Shown one piece after another: positions 17,702 to 27,157 of a stretch of DNA of 64,000 nt. The translations under genes were made by a program, and so were the position numbers. The DNA comes from Flagellimonas sp. 389. GTDB lineage: Bacteria > Bacteroidota > Bacteroidia > Flavobacteriales > Flavobacteriaceae. Below the pieces are notes generated by a model, which was not told the origin of the DNA, ran no database searches, and saw only the letters and a list, made by a program, of their open reading frames with translations. Position 1 is the stretch's first letter, and each line of letters opens with the position of its first letter. The stretch covers positions 62,001 through 126,000 of the forward strand of contig NZ_JAHCMU010000003.1 of assembly GCF_018449435.1 (NCBI RefSeq), in the 5' to 3' direction.

Positions 17702-18745
17702 TTAATACTGCTGTTTTAACTCTTGAAAAACAAGGCCGTTTTCACCCATCATCATTAAATGTGCTTCTTTAGTTCCAAGATGCAGTTTTATGATTCCAAA
17801 ACTTGGAACCGCCACTACTTCTCCTGTCCTAAACCTATTGGGTTCACTGGTAAAATCTGAGTAAGAATGTGTAAGTCCGCTGCTTGTAAAATCTATTAGA
17901 GGATATGGTATTTGTGGTAGTTCTACTTTTGAAAATTCTGAAATGTGACGGTCACCGGACAATATCATCACCCCCTTGGCACCAGATGATGTAATACTGT
18001 TTTTAAGCTTCTCCACATCTTTTGGAAAATTGCTCCAACTTTCAAAACCATGCTCTCCTGATAAAAACTGGATACTGGTGACAATAAGATTGAAATCGGC
18101 TTCAGAATTGTCCAGTTCCTTTTGCAACCAATTCCACTGGGCATTGCCTAAAATTGTAGCATCTGCATTTGTATTAGGTTTATAACGTCTCTTTGGGTCT
18201 GGATCCGATTCTAGAGGACTTCTAAAATATCTGGTATCCAACACTAGAATTTTGACCTTGCCTTGTGGCGTTTCAAACAAATGCGAAGTATAGACACCTT
18301 CTTGGTTTCTTCTTTTACTATCTTTAGGAACTCCCATAAAATCCAAAAACAACTGTTGGCTTTCTTTTTTCTTGGAAAATTCCTCTCCACCATCATTTAA
18401 TCCATAATCATGATCATCCCAAGTACCGATAACTGGGATTGTTTCGTTCAATAGTTTATAGTATTCATTTCCAAGTTGTTTGTTATACATAGATTTTAAT
18501 TCCTCCATATTTTCGGTATCCGCATAAATATTGTCGCCTCCCCATATCCAAACATCAGGGTTCTCTTTTAAAATATCGTCCCAAAACGGATTCGCTTCAT
18601 TTTGCTTATTGCACGAGCCAAAAGCGACCGTAAAAATAGTACCCGCTTTTCCTGTATTTTCAACAATAGTAGAAGGAACAGTTTGCTGGCTCTTACAACC
18701 AAAAACAAGGGCAACGACACTAAATAAAACAATAAAATTTCTCAT
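17702..18745 (-). CDS. PhoD-like metallophosphatase lipoprotein
   Basis: This protein of 347 residues has a lipoprotein signal (MRNFIVLFSVVALVFGC) and a PhoD-type alkaline phosphatase/phosphodiesterase domain: FGSCNKQNEANPFWDD, WGGDNIYADT, GTWDDHDYGLNDGG and ILSGDRHISEF, all metal-ligand motifs of the family. The lipidated N-terminus places it on a membrane facing the periplasm or surface, acting on phosphate esters. I use ATG 18745 rather than a GTG two codons upstream. It is transcribed divergently from the nrnA-like gene. Confidence 0.9.
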   Translation of the reverse strand: MRNFIVLFSVVALVFGCKSQQTVPSTIVENTGKAGTIFTVAFGSCNKQNEANPFWDDILKENPDVWIWGGDNIYADTENMEELKSMYNKQLGNEYYKLLNETIPVIGTWDDHDYGLNDGGEEFSKKKESQQLFLDFMGVPKDSKRRNQEGVYTSHLFETPQGKVKILVLDTRYFRSPLESDPDPKRRYKPNTNADATILGNAQWNWLQKELDNSEADFNLIVTSIQFLSGEHGFESWSNFPKDVEKLKNSITSSGAKGVMILSGDRHISEFSKVELPQIPYPLIDFTSSGLTHSYSDFTSEPNRFRTGEVVAVPSFGIIKLHLGTKEAHLMMMGENGLVFQELKQQY

Positions 18746-18765
18746 GATCACAATTTATGGTTTGA

Positions 18766-18773
18766 CAAAAATA
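18766..18773 (-). promoter_or_regulatory. Candidate -7 box for the PhoD-like gene
   Basis: The minus strand reads TATTTTTG (exact TAnnTTTG) 20 bases upstream of ATG 18745. No good TTG at -33. Confidence 0.45.
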
Positions 18774-18807
18774 GGGTATCCAGAGTTACGACTATGTTAT
18801 ATTATTG

Positions 18808-18815
18808 TATCTTTG
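18808..18815 (+). promoter_or_regulatory. Candidate -7 box placing nrnA-like mRNA near leaderless
   Basis: TATCTTTG matches TAnnTTTG and ends only five bases before ATG 18821. Transcription would start at or next to the start codon, and the box argues against the in-frame ATG at 18794, which lies upstream of it. Confidence 0.45.
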
Positions 18816-18820
18816 AACGC

Positions 18821-19837
18821 ATGAATTTAGAGGACATCACGACGGTTAAGTCGATTCTTTCCAAGCCCCAAAAAATCGTAATCATACCTCATAAGAATCC
18901 AGACGGAGACGCCATAGGTTCGTGTTTGGGACTGAACGGTTTTCTTATTTCACAAGGACATGATTCCACTGTCATAGCGCCAAACGATTACCCAAAGTTT
19001 CTAAAATGGATGCCAGGAAACGAGTCCATCTTAAATTTTGAGAAAGAAAATTCGCAGTCTAAAAAATGTTTGGAAGAAGCAACAGTAGTCTTCACGCTCG
19101 ACTTTAATGATCTATCTAGAGTAGGACAGTTGGAATCGGTTTTAAAAGAAAAAGAAGCTACTTTTATTATGATCGACCATCACCAACAACCTAGCGGCTA
19201 TGCAACGGTTACCTATTCAGATGTTAGGATGAGCTCTACTTGCGAAATGGTCTATAATTTCATTGAATATTTAAGTGAAATCGATAAAATAGATGAAGAA
19301 ATCGCAACCAACCTGTATACGGGAATCATGACAGATACCGGCTCGTTCAAATATAGGTCGACCTCTAGCAGAACGCATCGTGTTATAGCGGATTTAATAG
19401 ATAGAGGGGCCCATAATATGGAAATCCACCAAAGGGTCTACGATACTAATTCCCCCTCTCGGCTTCATCTCTTGGGTGTAGCGCTGAGCAACATGGTCAT
19501 ACTCCCAGAATATAGCACGGCCTATATAACGCTTTCGCAAGAAGAGTTGGATAAACATGATTTTAAAAAAGGAGACACCGAAGGTTTTGTCAATTATGGG
19601 TTGACCTTGGAAGGGATTATTTTTGCAGTCATCTTTATTGAAAACAAAGAAGAGGGAATCATAAAAATATCGTTCCGTTCCATTGGTGATTTTTCGGTAA
19701 ATGAATTTGCCAGAAAACATTTTAACGGAGGTGGACATGACAATGCTGCTGGTGGAAGAAGCGACATGAGTATAAAAGAAACCACAAAACAATTCGTTAC
19801 ACTTTTAGAGTCCTATAAAAACCAACTATGTTCATGA
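18821..19837 (+). CDS. DHH/DHHA1 phosphoesterase, NrnA-like (nanoRNase / pAp phosphatase)
   Basis: This protein of 338 residues belongs to the DHH superfamily. The N-terminal DHH domain has HKNPDGDAIGSCLGL and the MIDHHQQPSG motif, then YTGIMTDTGSFKYRS; the C-terminal DHHA1 domain ends with FNGGGHDNAAGG. NrnA-type enzymes degrade 2-5-mer RNA and dephosphorylate pAp, and Bacteroidota lacking Orn rely on them; the exact substrate here is inferred. ATG 18821 is preferred to 18794 because a -7 box lies between them. The gene runs into gldI with a short overlap. Confidence 0.9.
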   Translation: MNLEDITTVKSILSKPQKIVIIPHKNPDGDAIGSCLGLNGFLISQGHDSTVIAPNDYPKFLKWMPGNESILNFEKENSQSKKCLEEATVVFTLDFNDLSRVGQLESVLKEKEATFIMIDHHQQPSGYATVTYSDVRMSSTCEMVYNFIEYLSEIDKIDEEIATNLYTGIMTDTGSFKYRSTSSRTHRVIADLIDRGAHNMEIHQRVYDTNSPSRLHLLGVALSNMVILPEYSTAYITLSQEELDKHDFKKGDTEGFVNYGLTLEGIIFAVIFIENKEEGIIKISFRSIGDFSVNEFARKHFNGGGHDNAAGGRSDMSIKETTKQFVTLLESYKNQLCS

Positions 19838-20400
19838 GAATTGTGTTTTTTATTTTTTTGGCCCTTCTAATGGTAAATTGTGGAGGACCAGAACCAAGAA
19901 AACCGGTAAAAGTAAAATCGGGGAGTTTTTTTAAGGAATCCGTTGAGCGAAATAAAGAACTGCTTGCCCTGGAGGAAAAAATGGTACAGGCAATCATTGA
20001 AAAAGACACCATACATGATTACCAAGCCAGTCCAAACGGGTTCTGGTATTATTTTGAAACAAAAAACGATACCGCAACTTACCTACCAAAAACAAACGAT
20101 CAAATATTGTTTTCCTACAATCTTCTATCATTGGCAAATGATACTATTTATACCATGGAGGATAAAGGCCCAACATCTTACGTTGTGGACAAGGAACAAC
20201 TCTTTCCCGGGCTTCAAAATGCGGTGAAATTGCTAAAAGTAAGTGAGCGGGCAACATTTTTGTTTCCATCCCTGCAAGCCTACGGATACCATGGTGACGG
20301 AAATGATATTGGACCAAAAACACCATTAAAATCTACAATAGAATTGCATACAATAATCATAAATCAAGACAGTTTAAATTTAAAATCAGAAAAACAATGA
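19828..20400 (+). CDS. gldI: Gliding motility lipoprotein GldI, FKBP-type prolyl isomerase
   Basis: This 190-residue lipoprotein (lipobox LMVNC-GG) carries an FKBP-like PPIase domain with [39 protein letters not shown] and [12 protein letters not shown] near the C-terminus. In Flavobacterium johnsoniae GldI is required for gliding and type IX secretion, presumably by folding periplasmic partners. The start may be 19828 or the ATG at 19834, which would give a classic 4-bp ATGA overlap with the upstream gene. Upstream is the NrnA-like gene; downstream is another PPIase, overlapping by 4 bp. Confidence 0.88.
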   Translation: MFMRIVFFIFLALLMVNCGGPEPRKPVKVKSGSFFKESVERNKELLALEEKMVQAIIEKDTIHDYQASPNGFWYYFETKNDTATYLPKTNDQILFSYNLLSLANDTIYTMEDKGPTSYVVDKEQLFPGLQNAVKLLKVSERATFLFPSLQAYGYHGDGNDIGPKTPLKSTIELHTIIINQDSLNLKSEKQ

Positions 20401-21506
20401 AACAATACCTTGTTTTAATAGCACTATGTTCAATCGTATTCTTGGGATGCAAATCTGGCAAATATGCTGATTTGGAAGATGGGATTTATGCAGATATACA
20501 GACTAGCCAAGGCGATATTCTCGTAAAACTGGAGCACGAAAAAACCCCAGTTACCGTCGCCAATTTTGTATCATTGGCGGAAGGAAAAAGCCCCTTTGTA
20601 AGCGACAGTCTTAAAGATAAAAAGTATTACGACGGACTTATTTTTCATAGAATCATCAAAGATTTTATGATTCAAGGAGGCGATCCTACAGGTACAGGAC
20701 GTGGAAATCCCGGCTATAAATTTAAAGATGAGTTCCATGATTCACTTTCTCACTCAAAAAAAGGAATTCTATCCATGGCAAACTCCGGTCCCAAAACCAA
20801 TGGAAGCCAATTTTTTATAACACACAAAGAAACCCCATGGTTAGATGGCAGACATACCGTTTTTGGTGAAGTTGTGGAAGGAATGGACGTTGTGGATACG
20901 CTTGCAAATGTTGAAGTGGTCGCTCCTGCCAACAAACCTAAAGTAGATGTGGTCATGAATGCCGTTGAAATCATACGAAACGGTAAAGAGGCAAAAAAGT
21001 TTGATGCCATTCAGATTATGACCGATTATTTTGCAGAGGAGGAAGCCGTAGTTGCCGCTTTTGAAAAAATGAAAAGTGAATTATTGGCCGATTTTGAACA
21101 ACAAAAAGAAGCAGCCGAAGAAAGCGATTCAGAATTAAAAATCTTTTCATTGACCAAAGGAGAGGGCGAACAGCCAAAAATAGGTCAGAAAGTATTGGTA
21201 AACTATGCTGGATGGTTGCCGAACGGAGATCTATTCGATAGCAATTATGAGGATATTGCCGTCAAATTCAATAAGTACGACGATAGAAGAAAGCAAGGTG
21301 GCGGCTATTCCCCCGTACCTATGGAATACGGGCCCGAAGCACGTTTGATTCCTGGATTCAAAGAAGGGTTACAAACGATGAAAGTTGGTGATAAAATTCG
21401 TTTATTTATTCCACCACATCTGGGCTATGGAGCACAAGGTGGAGGCCCTATACCACCAAACTCTGACCTTATCTTTGATTTGGAAATCGTTGGAATTCAA
21501 GAATAG
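20397..21506 (+). CDS. Lipoprotein with fused cyclophilin and FKBP prolyl isomerase domains
   Basis: This 369-residue protein starts with a lipobox (VFLGC), followed by a cyclophilin domain (residues ~30-195: [49 protein letters not shown]) and, after a ~55-residue charged linker, an FKBP domain (about 255-369: [45 protein letters not shown]). Both domains keep their active-site signatures. Two unrelated PPIase folds on one lipid-anchored chain suggest a periplasmic folding factor, and the 4-bp overlap with gldI suggests a shared job. Confidence 0.92.
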   Translation: MKQYLVLIALCSIVFLGCKSGKYADLEDGIYADIQTSQGDILVKLEHEKTPVTVANFVSLAEGKSPFVSDSLKDKKYYDGLIFHRIIKDFMIQGGDPTGTGRGNPGYKFKDEFHDSLSHSKKGILSMANSGPKTNGSQFFITHKETPWLDGRHTVFGEVVEGMDVVDTLANVEVVAPANKPKVDVVMNAVEIIRNGKEAKKFDAIQIMTDYFAEEEAVVAAFEKMKSELLADFEQQKEAAEESDSELKIFSLTKGEGEQPKIGQKVLVNYAGWLPNGDLFDSNYEDIAVKFNKYDDRRKQGGGYSPVPMEYGPEARLIPGFKEGLQTMKVGDKIRLFIPPHLGYGAQGGGPIPPNSDLIFDLEIVGIQE

Positions 21507-21527
21507 TTTTCCAAAAAAAAATTAGTT

Positions 21528-21557
21528 AAAAAGTCGCGCAGATGCGCGACTTTTTTG
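21528..21557 (+). terminator. Strong rho-independent terminator after the gldI operon
   Basis: A perfect GTCGCGC/GCGCGAC stem with an AGAT loop (21533-21550), extended by AAAAA/TTTTT pairs and followed by a T run, ends the nrnA-gldI-PPIase unit. Confidence 0.92.
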
Positions 21558-21654
21558 TTTTACCATAAAAGTATGTTAAGGGCTGAACGGATGTTGGCAA
21601 TATAAAAATTAAGAGCTAGTTTCGGCAGATACTATAGTTGCTTTGCATTTTTTA

Positions 21655-22722
21655 ATGAAACAAAAAATTAAGACCATACTGATCATTGCCTTACCGCTTC
21701 AGGTAATCTTGGTAAAATGGTTGGGCAATTATCCAGAACTTGTAGAAGCACATTACAGTAATGGTATATATCCTATCATCTCACGTTTTTTGAGAATACT
21801 CTTTGGATGGGTTCCATTCTCCGTAGGAGATCTTTTTTACACGGTTTTAGTGTTTTTGGCTTTGCGATATATTTACAAACATCACAAATCAATCAGAAGA
21901 AAACCTTTAGAGTTCTTAAAGAATATTTTTGTGGTATTGTCTATAGCATATTTTATTTTTCATTTGCTCTGGGGTTTAAATTATTACCGACACCCCATAA
22001 CTTGGAGATTCCAGATTGAAAAAGAATATACCCTAGAACAGTTGGTTTCCACTACCAAACATTTAACGAGGCAGGCTAATAACTACCAAGTACAAATTAC
22101 CGGTGATACCATTGATCCAGTTGAAATTCCGTATTCAAGAAAGGAAATCTTCAAAAGGACAGAAGAAGGATATGCTAAGTTAAAGGAATACTATCCCGAT
22201 TTTGAATACAAAACCCCAAGTCTTAAAGCCTCAATTTATAGTCTTCCGCTCACCTATATGGGATATGGAGGGTATTTAAACCCTTTTTCCAATGAGGCGC
22301 AAGTGAACGGATTATTACCTGCATTTAGATTACCGACCGTAAGCGGGCACGAAGTGGGGCACCAGTTGGGGTATTCTGCAGAAGATGCCACCAATCTGAT
22401 AGGTTTTTTGGTCACCTCAAAAAATGACGACGTCTATTTTAAATATGCCGCTTACTCTCATGCTTTGGGCTATTGCCTATCGGATTTATCAAGAAAAGAC
22501 GAAGCAAGATTTAATGCGCTTATTGAAAAACTCAATCCAGGCGTGAAGAAAAACTTTAGGGAAGTAGCCACTTTCTGGGAGCACTATGAAAACCCATTAG
22601 AGCCTGTGTTCAAATCGCTTTTTAATACCTTTTTAAAAGCAAACAATCAACAGGAAGGTATCCAAAGTTACAACTCGGTAGTAGGGCTTGTCATTGGTTA
22701 TCATGAAAAGTACGGTTTTTAG
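21655..22722 (+). CDS. DUF3810 membrane protein with HExxH metallopeptidase motif
   Basis: This protein of 355 residues has two or three N-terminal membrane segments (within the first ~110 residues) and a soluble region containing SGHEVGHQLGYS, an HExxH zinc-binding motif, and downstream ATFWEHYENPLEPV. Sequence pattern and length match DUF3810, a putative zinc metallopeptidase family common in Bacteroidota with unknown substrates. ATG 21655 is preferred to the in-frame TTG at 21643. It lies alone between a terminator and the amidohydrolase pair. Confidence 0.85.
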   Translation: MKQKIKTILIIALPLQVILVKWLGNYPELVEAHYSNGIYPIISRFLRILFGWVPFSVGDLFYTVLVFLALRYIYKHHKSIRRKPLEFLKNIFVVLSIAYFIFHLLWGLNYYRHPITWRFQIEKEYTLEQLVSTTKHLTRQANNYQVQITGDTIDPVEIPYSRKEIFKRTEEGYAKLKEYYPDFEYKTPSLKASIYSLPLTYMGYGGYLNPFSNEAQVNGLLPAFRLPTVSGHEVGHQLGYSAEDATNLIGFLVTSKNDDVYFKYAAYSHALGYCLSDLSRKDEARFNALIEKLNPGVKKNFREVATFWEHYENPLEPVFKSLFNTFLKANNQQEGIQSYNSVVGLVIGYHEKYGF

Positions 22723-22787
22723 AAACTCGCTTGTAGAATAGCATCACTTCAATTACCTTTAAACAGACTAATCCAATATACGAGCAC

Positions 22788-25730
22788 ATGAAAATGAAAC
22801 TCTTTGCTTTCGCTTTATTTTTGGGCGGAACGGCTTTGTTTGCACAAGATTATTTTCCAAAGAATGATGGTGTCAAAACAAAGAACAACAACTACAGGGC
22901 ATTCACAAATGCCAAGATATACATTACCCCTACCCAAGTTATAGAAAATGGGACACTGCTTATTCAAAATGGAAAAGTAGTACAAGCAGGAAGCAATGTG
23001 ACAATTCCAAAAAATACTGTCATTGAAGATTTAAAAGGAAAATATATTTATCCTTCTTTTATTGATGTGTTTTCCAGTTTTGGGGTAAAGATGCCCGAAA
23101 AAGCTAAAAGTAGCGGGCGTTCGGCACAGTATGGGCCTTCAAGAGAAGGGTTTTACTGGAATGACCATATTATGCCAGAAAATAATGCAATAACCAGTTT
23201 CACATATGATAAGAAAAAAGCAGAAGTACTGCGCAAGGTTGGTTTTGGAACGGTTAACTCCCATATTCAAGATGGTATAGTTAGGGGAACAGGAGTTCTA
23301 GTGACCTTAAATGATGAGGGAAACGAATCTGAACGAATATTGGATGACAGGTCCTCTCAATACCATTCTTTCAAAAAAAGTATCGCCAAAAATCAATCTT
23401 ACCCAACTTCGCTTATGGGAACAACTGCTCTACTGCGACAGTTATATTACGATATGGATTGGTATGGCAAAGGCAACGTGTCAACAAAAGACCGTTCCAT
23501 TGAAGCATTGATAGAAAACAAAAACATGACGCAGATCTTTGCTGCTGGAAATAATGGAAATGTATTGCGAGCCGATAAAATTGGCGACCAGTTTGGAATT
23601 CAATATGCAATTTTAGCGGGTGGTGACGAATATGAAAACATAAAAGAAGTTAAAGCTACAAATGCCAAACTGATCGTTCCCATTAACTTCCCAAAAGCTT
23701 ATGATGTCTCCAATCCCTATGAAGCACACTATGTTGCTTTAAAAGATATGCGGCATTGGAACCTAGCGCCTTCAAACCCAAAAGTTTTAGAGGAAAACAC
23801 CATTCAATTTGCGCTCACGCTTCATGATTTAAAATCACCTACAGATTTTACATCAAAATTGATGAAAGCCTTAAAATATGGACTTTCAAAAACAACGGCA
23901 TTGGAAGCACTGACGACCGTACCAGCAAACATTTTGGGCAAAACCAATCAAATTGGCACGTTGCAACCTGGCAGACAGGCAAATTTTTTGATCACTTCAG
24001 GAGATATTTTTGAAAAAGGAAACACGCTTTACGAAAATTGGGTACAAGGCAAAAAACATGTTATCAATCCAAAAGATCAAAAGGATATTCGGGGAGAATA
24101 CAGTCTTTCTGCCAACGGAAAAACATACACGGTTTCAATCAGTGGAGATGCTGGTAAACCAAAGGCAAGTGTCAAACAAGACACCTTAAAACTGGATTCA
24201 AAAACTGACTACACCGAAGATTGGTTAAACCTGTCCTTTTCCAATAAAGCGGGAGAATCCTATCGGTTGATAGCCCTTATCACGGACAATACAGAAAACA
24301 TTAAAGGGAAAATGATGTCACCCGATAGTAGGGAGTCATCCGTTACCCTTCGAAGAACATCAGCTTTCCAAGAAAAAGCAAAGAAAGATAGTGCACATTC
24401 TGCTCCAGAATTGGTAAGCCTATCCTACCCCAATGTAGGCTACGGTTATAAGACCAAACCAAAGCAGGAAAACACTCTTTTTAAGAACGCAACCGTTTGG
24501 ACAGGGGAAGCCATCCTAGAAAACACCGATGTTCTTGTCAAGAACGGAAAAATTTCGAGGATAGGGAAAGATTTAAATGCAGGAAGTGCCAAGACCGTTG
24601 ATGCAACTGGAAAGCATGTAACCGCTGGAATCATAGATGAGCATTCCCATATTGCGGCATTGGCTATCAACGAAGCGGGCCACAACTCGACTGCCGAAGT
24701 AAAAATGACAGACGTAATCGACCCGAAAGATATGGACATCTATAGAAATTTGGCTGGTGGAGTTACTACACTTCAGTTACTGCACGGTTCTGCAAACCCA
24801 GTTGGTGGACGTTCGGCAATCCTAAGATTAAAATGGGGCGAAAGTGCGGACGGACTTATATTCCAAGACTCTCCCAAGTTTATAAAGTTTGCGTTGGGCG
24901 AAAATGTAAAACAGTCCAATTGGCAGAGCTTTTCACGTTTCCCGCAAACACGTATGGGCGTTGAACAGGTTTTTGTAGATTATTTTCAGCGGGCAAAAGA
25001 ATACGATGCCAAGAAAAAAAGTGGTCAACCTTTTCGGTACGATGAAGAAATGGAAACCCTTGCGGAGATTTTGAACGGAGAGCGATTTATAAGTTGTCAT
25101 TCCTACGTACAGAGCGAGATAAACATGCTGATGAAGGTCGCGGAGAAATTTGATTTTACCGTAAATACTTTCACCCACATTCTTGAAGGATACAAGGTGG
25201 CCGATAAAATGGCCGAACACGGTGTTGGAGGTTCCACTTTTAGTGATTGGTGGGCGTACAAGTATGAAGTAAATGATGCCATCCCCCACAATGCTGCAAT
25301 AATGGCAAGCCAAGGCGTTACCGTAGCTATAAACAGTGATGATGCAGAAATGTCCAGAAGATTGAATCAAGAAGCGGGCAAAACAGTTAAATATGGTGGT
25401 ATGTCAGAAATTGAAGCATGGAAAACCGTAACGCTGAATCCAGCAAAACTATTACACATCGATGAGCGCGTAGGGAGTATAGAAGTTGGCAAGGATGCAG
25501 ATCTGGTGCTGTGGAGCGACCATCCGCTTTCTGTGTATGCCAAAGCAGAAAAGACCATGATCGAAGGTGTAATCTATTTTGATTTGGAAAAAGACAAAAT
25601 GCTTAGAGAAGCTGCAAAAAAAGAGCGAAACATGCTTATAAATATGATGCTCAATGAAAAAGAGAGCGGAAAAAAAATGCAAGGCCCAAAACAGAACAAA
25701 AAAGATAGGTTTCACTGCGATAGCCTTTAA
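22788..25730 (+). CDS. Large secreted amidohydrolase-family protein with two tandem modules
   Basis: This 980-residue protein has a signal peptide (FLGGTALFAQ) and two amidohydrolase-fold halves. The N-terminal half has the flanking beta-sandwich signature (GTLLIQNGKVVQAG) but IDVFSSF where HxH is expected, so its metal site looks lost. The C-terminal half is complete: IIDEHSHIAA (HxH), FISCHSYVQS, NTFTHILEG and VAINSDDAE supply metal ligands, and LHIDERVGSIEVGKDADLV is the imidazolonepropionase-like ending. The substrate is unknown, probably a periplasmic peptide or heterocycle. The next gene encodes a related degenerate module 12 bp on. Confidence 0.88.
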   Translation: MKMKLFAFALFLGGTALFAQDYFPKNDGVKTKNNNYRAFTNAKIYITPTQVIENGTLLIQNGKVVQAGSNVTIPKNTVIEDLKGKYIYPSFIDVFSSFGVKMPEKAKSSGRSAQYGPSREGFYWNDHIMPENNAITSFTYDKKKAEVLRKVGFGTVNSHIQDGIVRGTGVLVTLNDEGNESERILDDRSSQYHSFKKSIAKNQSYPTSLMGTTALLRQLYYDMDWYGKGNVSTKDRSIEALIENKNMTQIFAAGNNGNVLRADKIGDQFGIQYAILAGGDEYENIKEVKATNAKLIVPINFPKAYDVSNPYEAHYVALKDMRHWNLAPSNPKVLEENTIQFALTLHDLKSPTDFTSKLMKALKYGLSKTTALEALTTVPANILGKTNQIGTLQPGRQANFLITSGDIFEKGNTLYENWVQGKKHVINPKDQKDIRGEYSLSANGKTYTVSISGDAGKPKASVKQDTLKLDSKTDYTEDWLNLSFSNKAGESYRLIALITDNTENIKGKMMSPDSRESSVTLRRTSAFQEKAKKDSAHSAPELVSLSYPNVGYGYKTKPKQENTLFKNATVWTGEAILENTDVLVKNGKISRIGKDLNAGSAKTVDATGKHVTAGIIDEHSHIAALAINEAGHNSTAEVKMTDVIDPKDMDIYRNLAGGVTTLQLLHGSANPVGGRSAILRLKWGESADGLIFQDSPKFIKFALGENVKQSNWQSFSRFPQTRMGVEQVFVDYFQRAKEYDAKKKSGQPFRYDEEMETLAEILNGERFISCHSYVQSEINMLMKVAEKFDFTVNTFTHILEGYKVADKMAEHGVGGSTFSDWWAYKYEVNDAIPHNAAIMASQGVTVAINSDDAEMSRRLNQEAGKTVKYGGMSEIEAWKTVTLNPAKLLHIDERVGSIEVGKDADLVLWSDHPLSVYAKAEKTMIEGVIYFDLEKDKMLREAAKKERNMLINMMLNEKESGKKMQGPKQNKKDRFHCDSL

Positions 25731-25742
25731 AACTATAAAAAC

Positions 25743-27035
25743 ATGAAAAGAATATTAGTATCACTACTCGTTTTAGGGTTTACAGGGAGTTTTACGCTGT
25801 CCGCACAGCAGACGCCAGCTTCAGCCCAATCCGAAGCAATTACGATAACAGGTGCAACTGCCCATATTGGCAATGGAACAATTAAGGAGAACTGTACCTT
25901 GGTTTTTGAAGATGGTAAAATAACTGCCATAGGTGGCTCGGAAATTGAAAGTAAAGGACAAGTTATCAATGCGAACGGAAAACATATCTACCCTGGGTTT
26001 ATAGCTCCAGGCAAGGCTTTAGGTCTGGTTGAGGTCAATGCGGTAAGAGCAAGTAATGACCAAGACGAAATTGGTGATATGATTCCACATATACGCAGTA
26101 TAATTGCATATAATGCCGAATCTAAAGTAATAGAAAGTATGCGTCCCAATGGCGTGTTGTTAAGTCAAATAACACCAAAAGGCGGAAGGATTTCGGGTAC
26201 ATCCTCTATCGTACAGTTTGATGCTTGGAACTGGGAAGATGCAGCTGTAAAGACAGATGATGGCATCCACTTGAACTGGCCAACGCTTTTCAGAAATGGT
26301 AGATGGTGGATGGGAGAACCAAGAGGTTTTATCCCTAATAAAGACTATCAAAAACAGGTCAATGATGTTAAGACCTTTATGCAAAACGCAAATGCCTATG
26401 GCAAGGGAAATGCTAATGAAGTTAACGCTCCATATGCAGCCATGCAAGGTATTTTTGATGGTTCCAAACACTTATACATCTATGCCGACGGTGAAAAAGA
26501 GATAATGGACGCTATTACGAACGCTAAAGAAGCTGGAGCAGCAAAAATAGTTCTGGTAGGTGGATATCATGCCCATAAAATTTCTGATTTTCTAAAGGAA
26601 AACAACATTCCTATTTTGGTCAATTTTACCCATACCCTACCAAAATTCGATGATGACGATTATGATTTCACGTATAAACTACCAAAACTATTAGTGGATG
26701 AAGGATTAATTGTGGGACTTCAAAATGCATCAGCTTCAAACTTTCAGACCAGGAATCTGCCTTTCTACGCAGGTCAAGTGGTCGCGCAAGGATTAGAGAA
26801 GGAAAAAGCGTTACAATTGATAACTGGAAACAATGCAAAAATCTTAGGTATCGATGCTGATTACGGCACCCTGGAAGTTGGTAAAAGCGCCACACTGTTC
26901 ATTTCTGAGGGTGATGCTTTGGATATGCGCACCAACCAACTTTCCAGAGCCTTTATAGATGGACGCGATATCTCTTTGGAAACCCATCAAACGGAACTTT
27001 GGAAAAGATACATGGGCAAGTACGAAGGGAAGTAG
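25743..27035 (+). CDS. Secreted amidohydrolase-like protein lacking the HxH metal motif
   Basis: This 430-residue protein has a signal peptide (ending LSAQQ) and an amidohydrolase-type layout: ENCTLVFEDGKITAIGG at the N-terminus and LGIDADYGTLEVGKSATLF at the end. The strand that normally carries HxH reads YPGFIAPGKALGLVEV, with no His pair, so hydrolytic activity by the usual mechanism is doubtful. It resembles the N-terminal half of the 980-residue neighbour and is probably its partner or a noncatalytic subunit. Same operon, with no promoter between them. Confidence 0.85.
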   Translation: MKRILVSLLVLGFTGSFTLSAQQTPASAQSEAITITGATAHIGNGTIKENCTLVFEDGKITAIGGSEIESKGQVINANGKHIYPGFIAPGKALGLVEVNAVRASNDQDEIGDMIPHIRSIIAYNAESKVIESMRPNGVLLSQITPKGGRISGTSSIVQFDAWNWEDAAVKTDDGIHLNWPTLFRNGRWWMGEPRGFIPNKDYQKQVNDVKTFMQNANAYGKGNANEVNAPYAAMQGIFDGSKHLYIYADGEKEIMDAITNAKEAGAAKIVLVGGYHAHKISDFLKENNIPILVNFTHTLPKFDDDDYDFTYKLPKLLVDEGLIVGLQNASASNFQTRNLPFYAGQVVAQGLEKEKALQLITGNNAKILGIDADYGTLEVGKSATLFISEGDALDMRTNQLSRAFIDGRDISLETHQTELWKRYMGKYEGK

Positions 27036-27049
27036 AATTTGGGCTATGT

Positions 27050-27108
27050 GCTAAACGCTACAAGCCACGCACAATTTACAACTTTAGTGTAGGCGAATAG
27101 CGTTTAGC
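27050..27108. repeat. 11-bp perfect inverted repeat between convergent genes
   Basis: GCTAAACGCTA (27050-27060) and TAGCGTTTAGC (27098-27108) are perfect complements 37 bases apart, in the 122-bp gap between the amidohydrolase operon and a convergent lipoprotein gene. It could be a bidirectional terminator, but it lacks a T run right after either arm. A shorter TTGGTTT/AAACCAA pair follows at 27117-27143. Confidence 0.6.
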
Positions 27109-27157
27109 GTTTATTGTTGGTTTGTACTACGTTTTGAAACCAAACTAAACCCAAATA

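Noticed and set aside
27050..27143. Rho-independent terminator pair downstream of the amidohydrolase operon
   Set aside because: Stems are real, but neither is followed by a T run on the expected strand, so they are reported only as inverted repeats.
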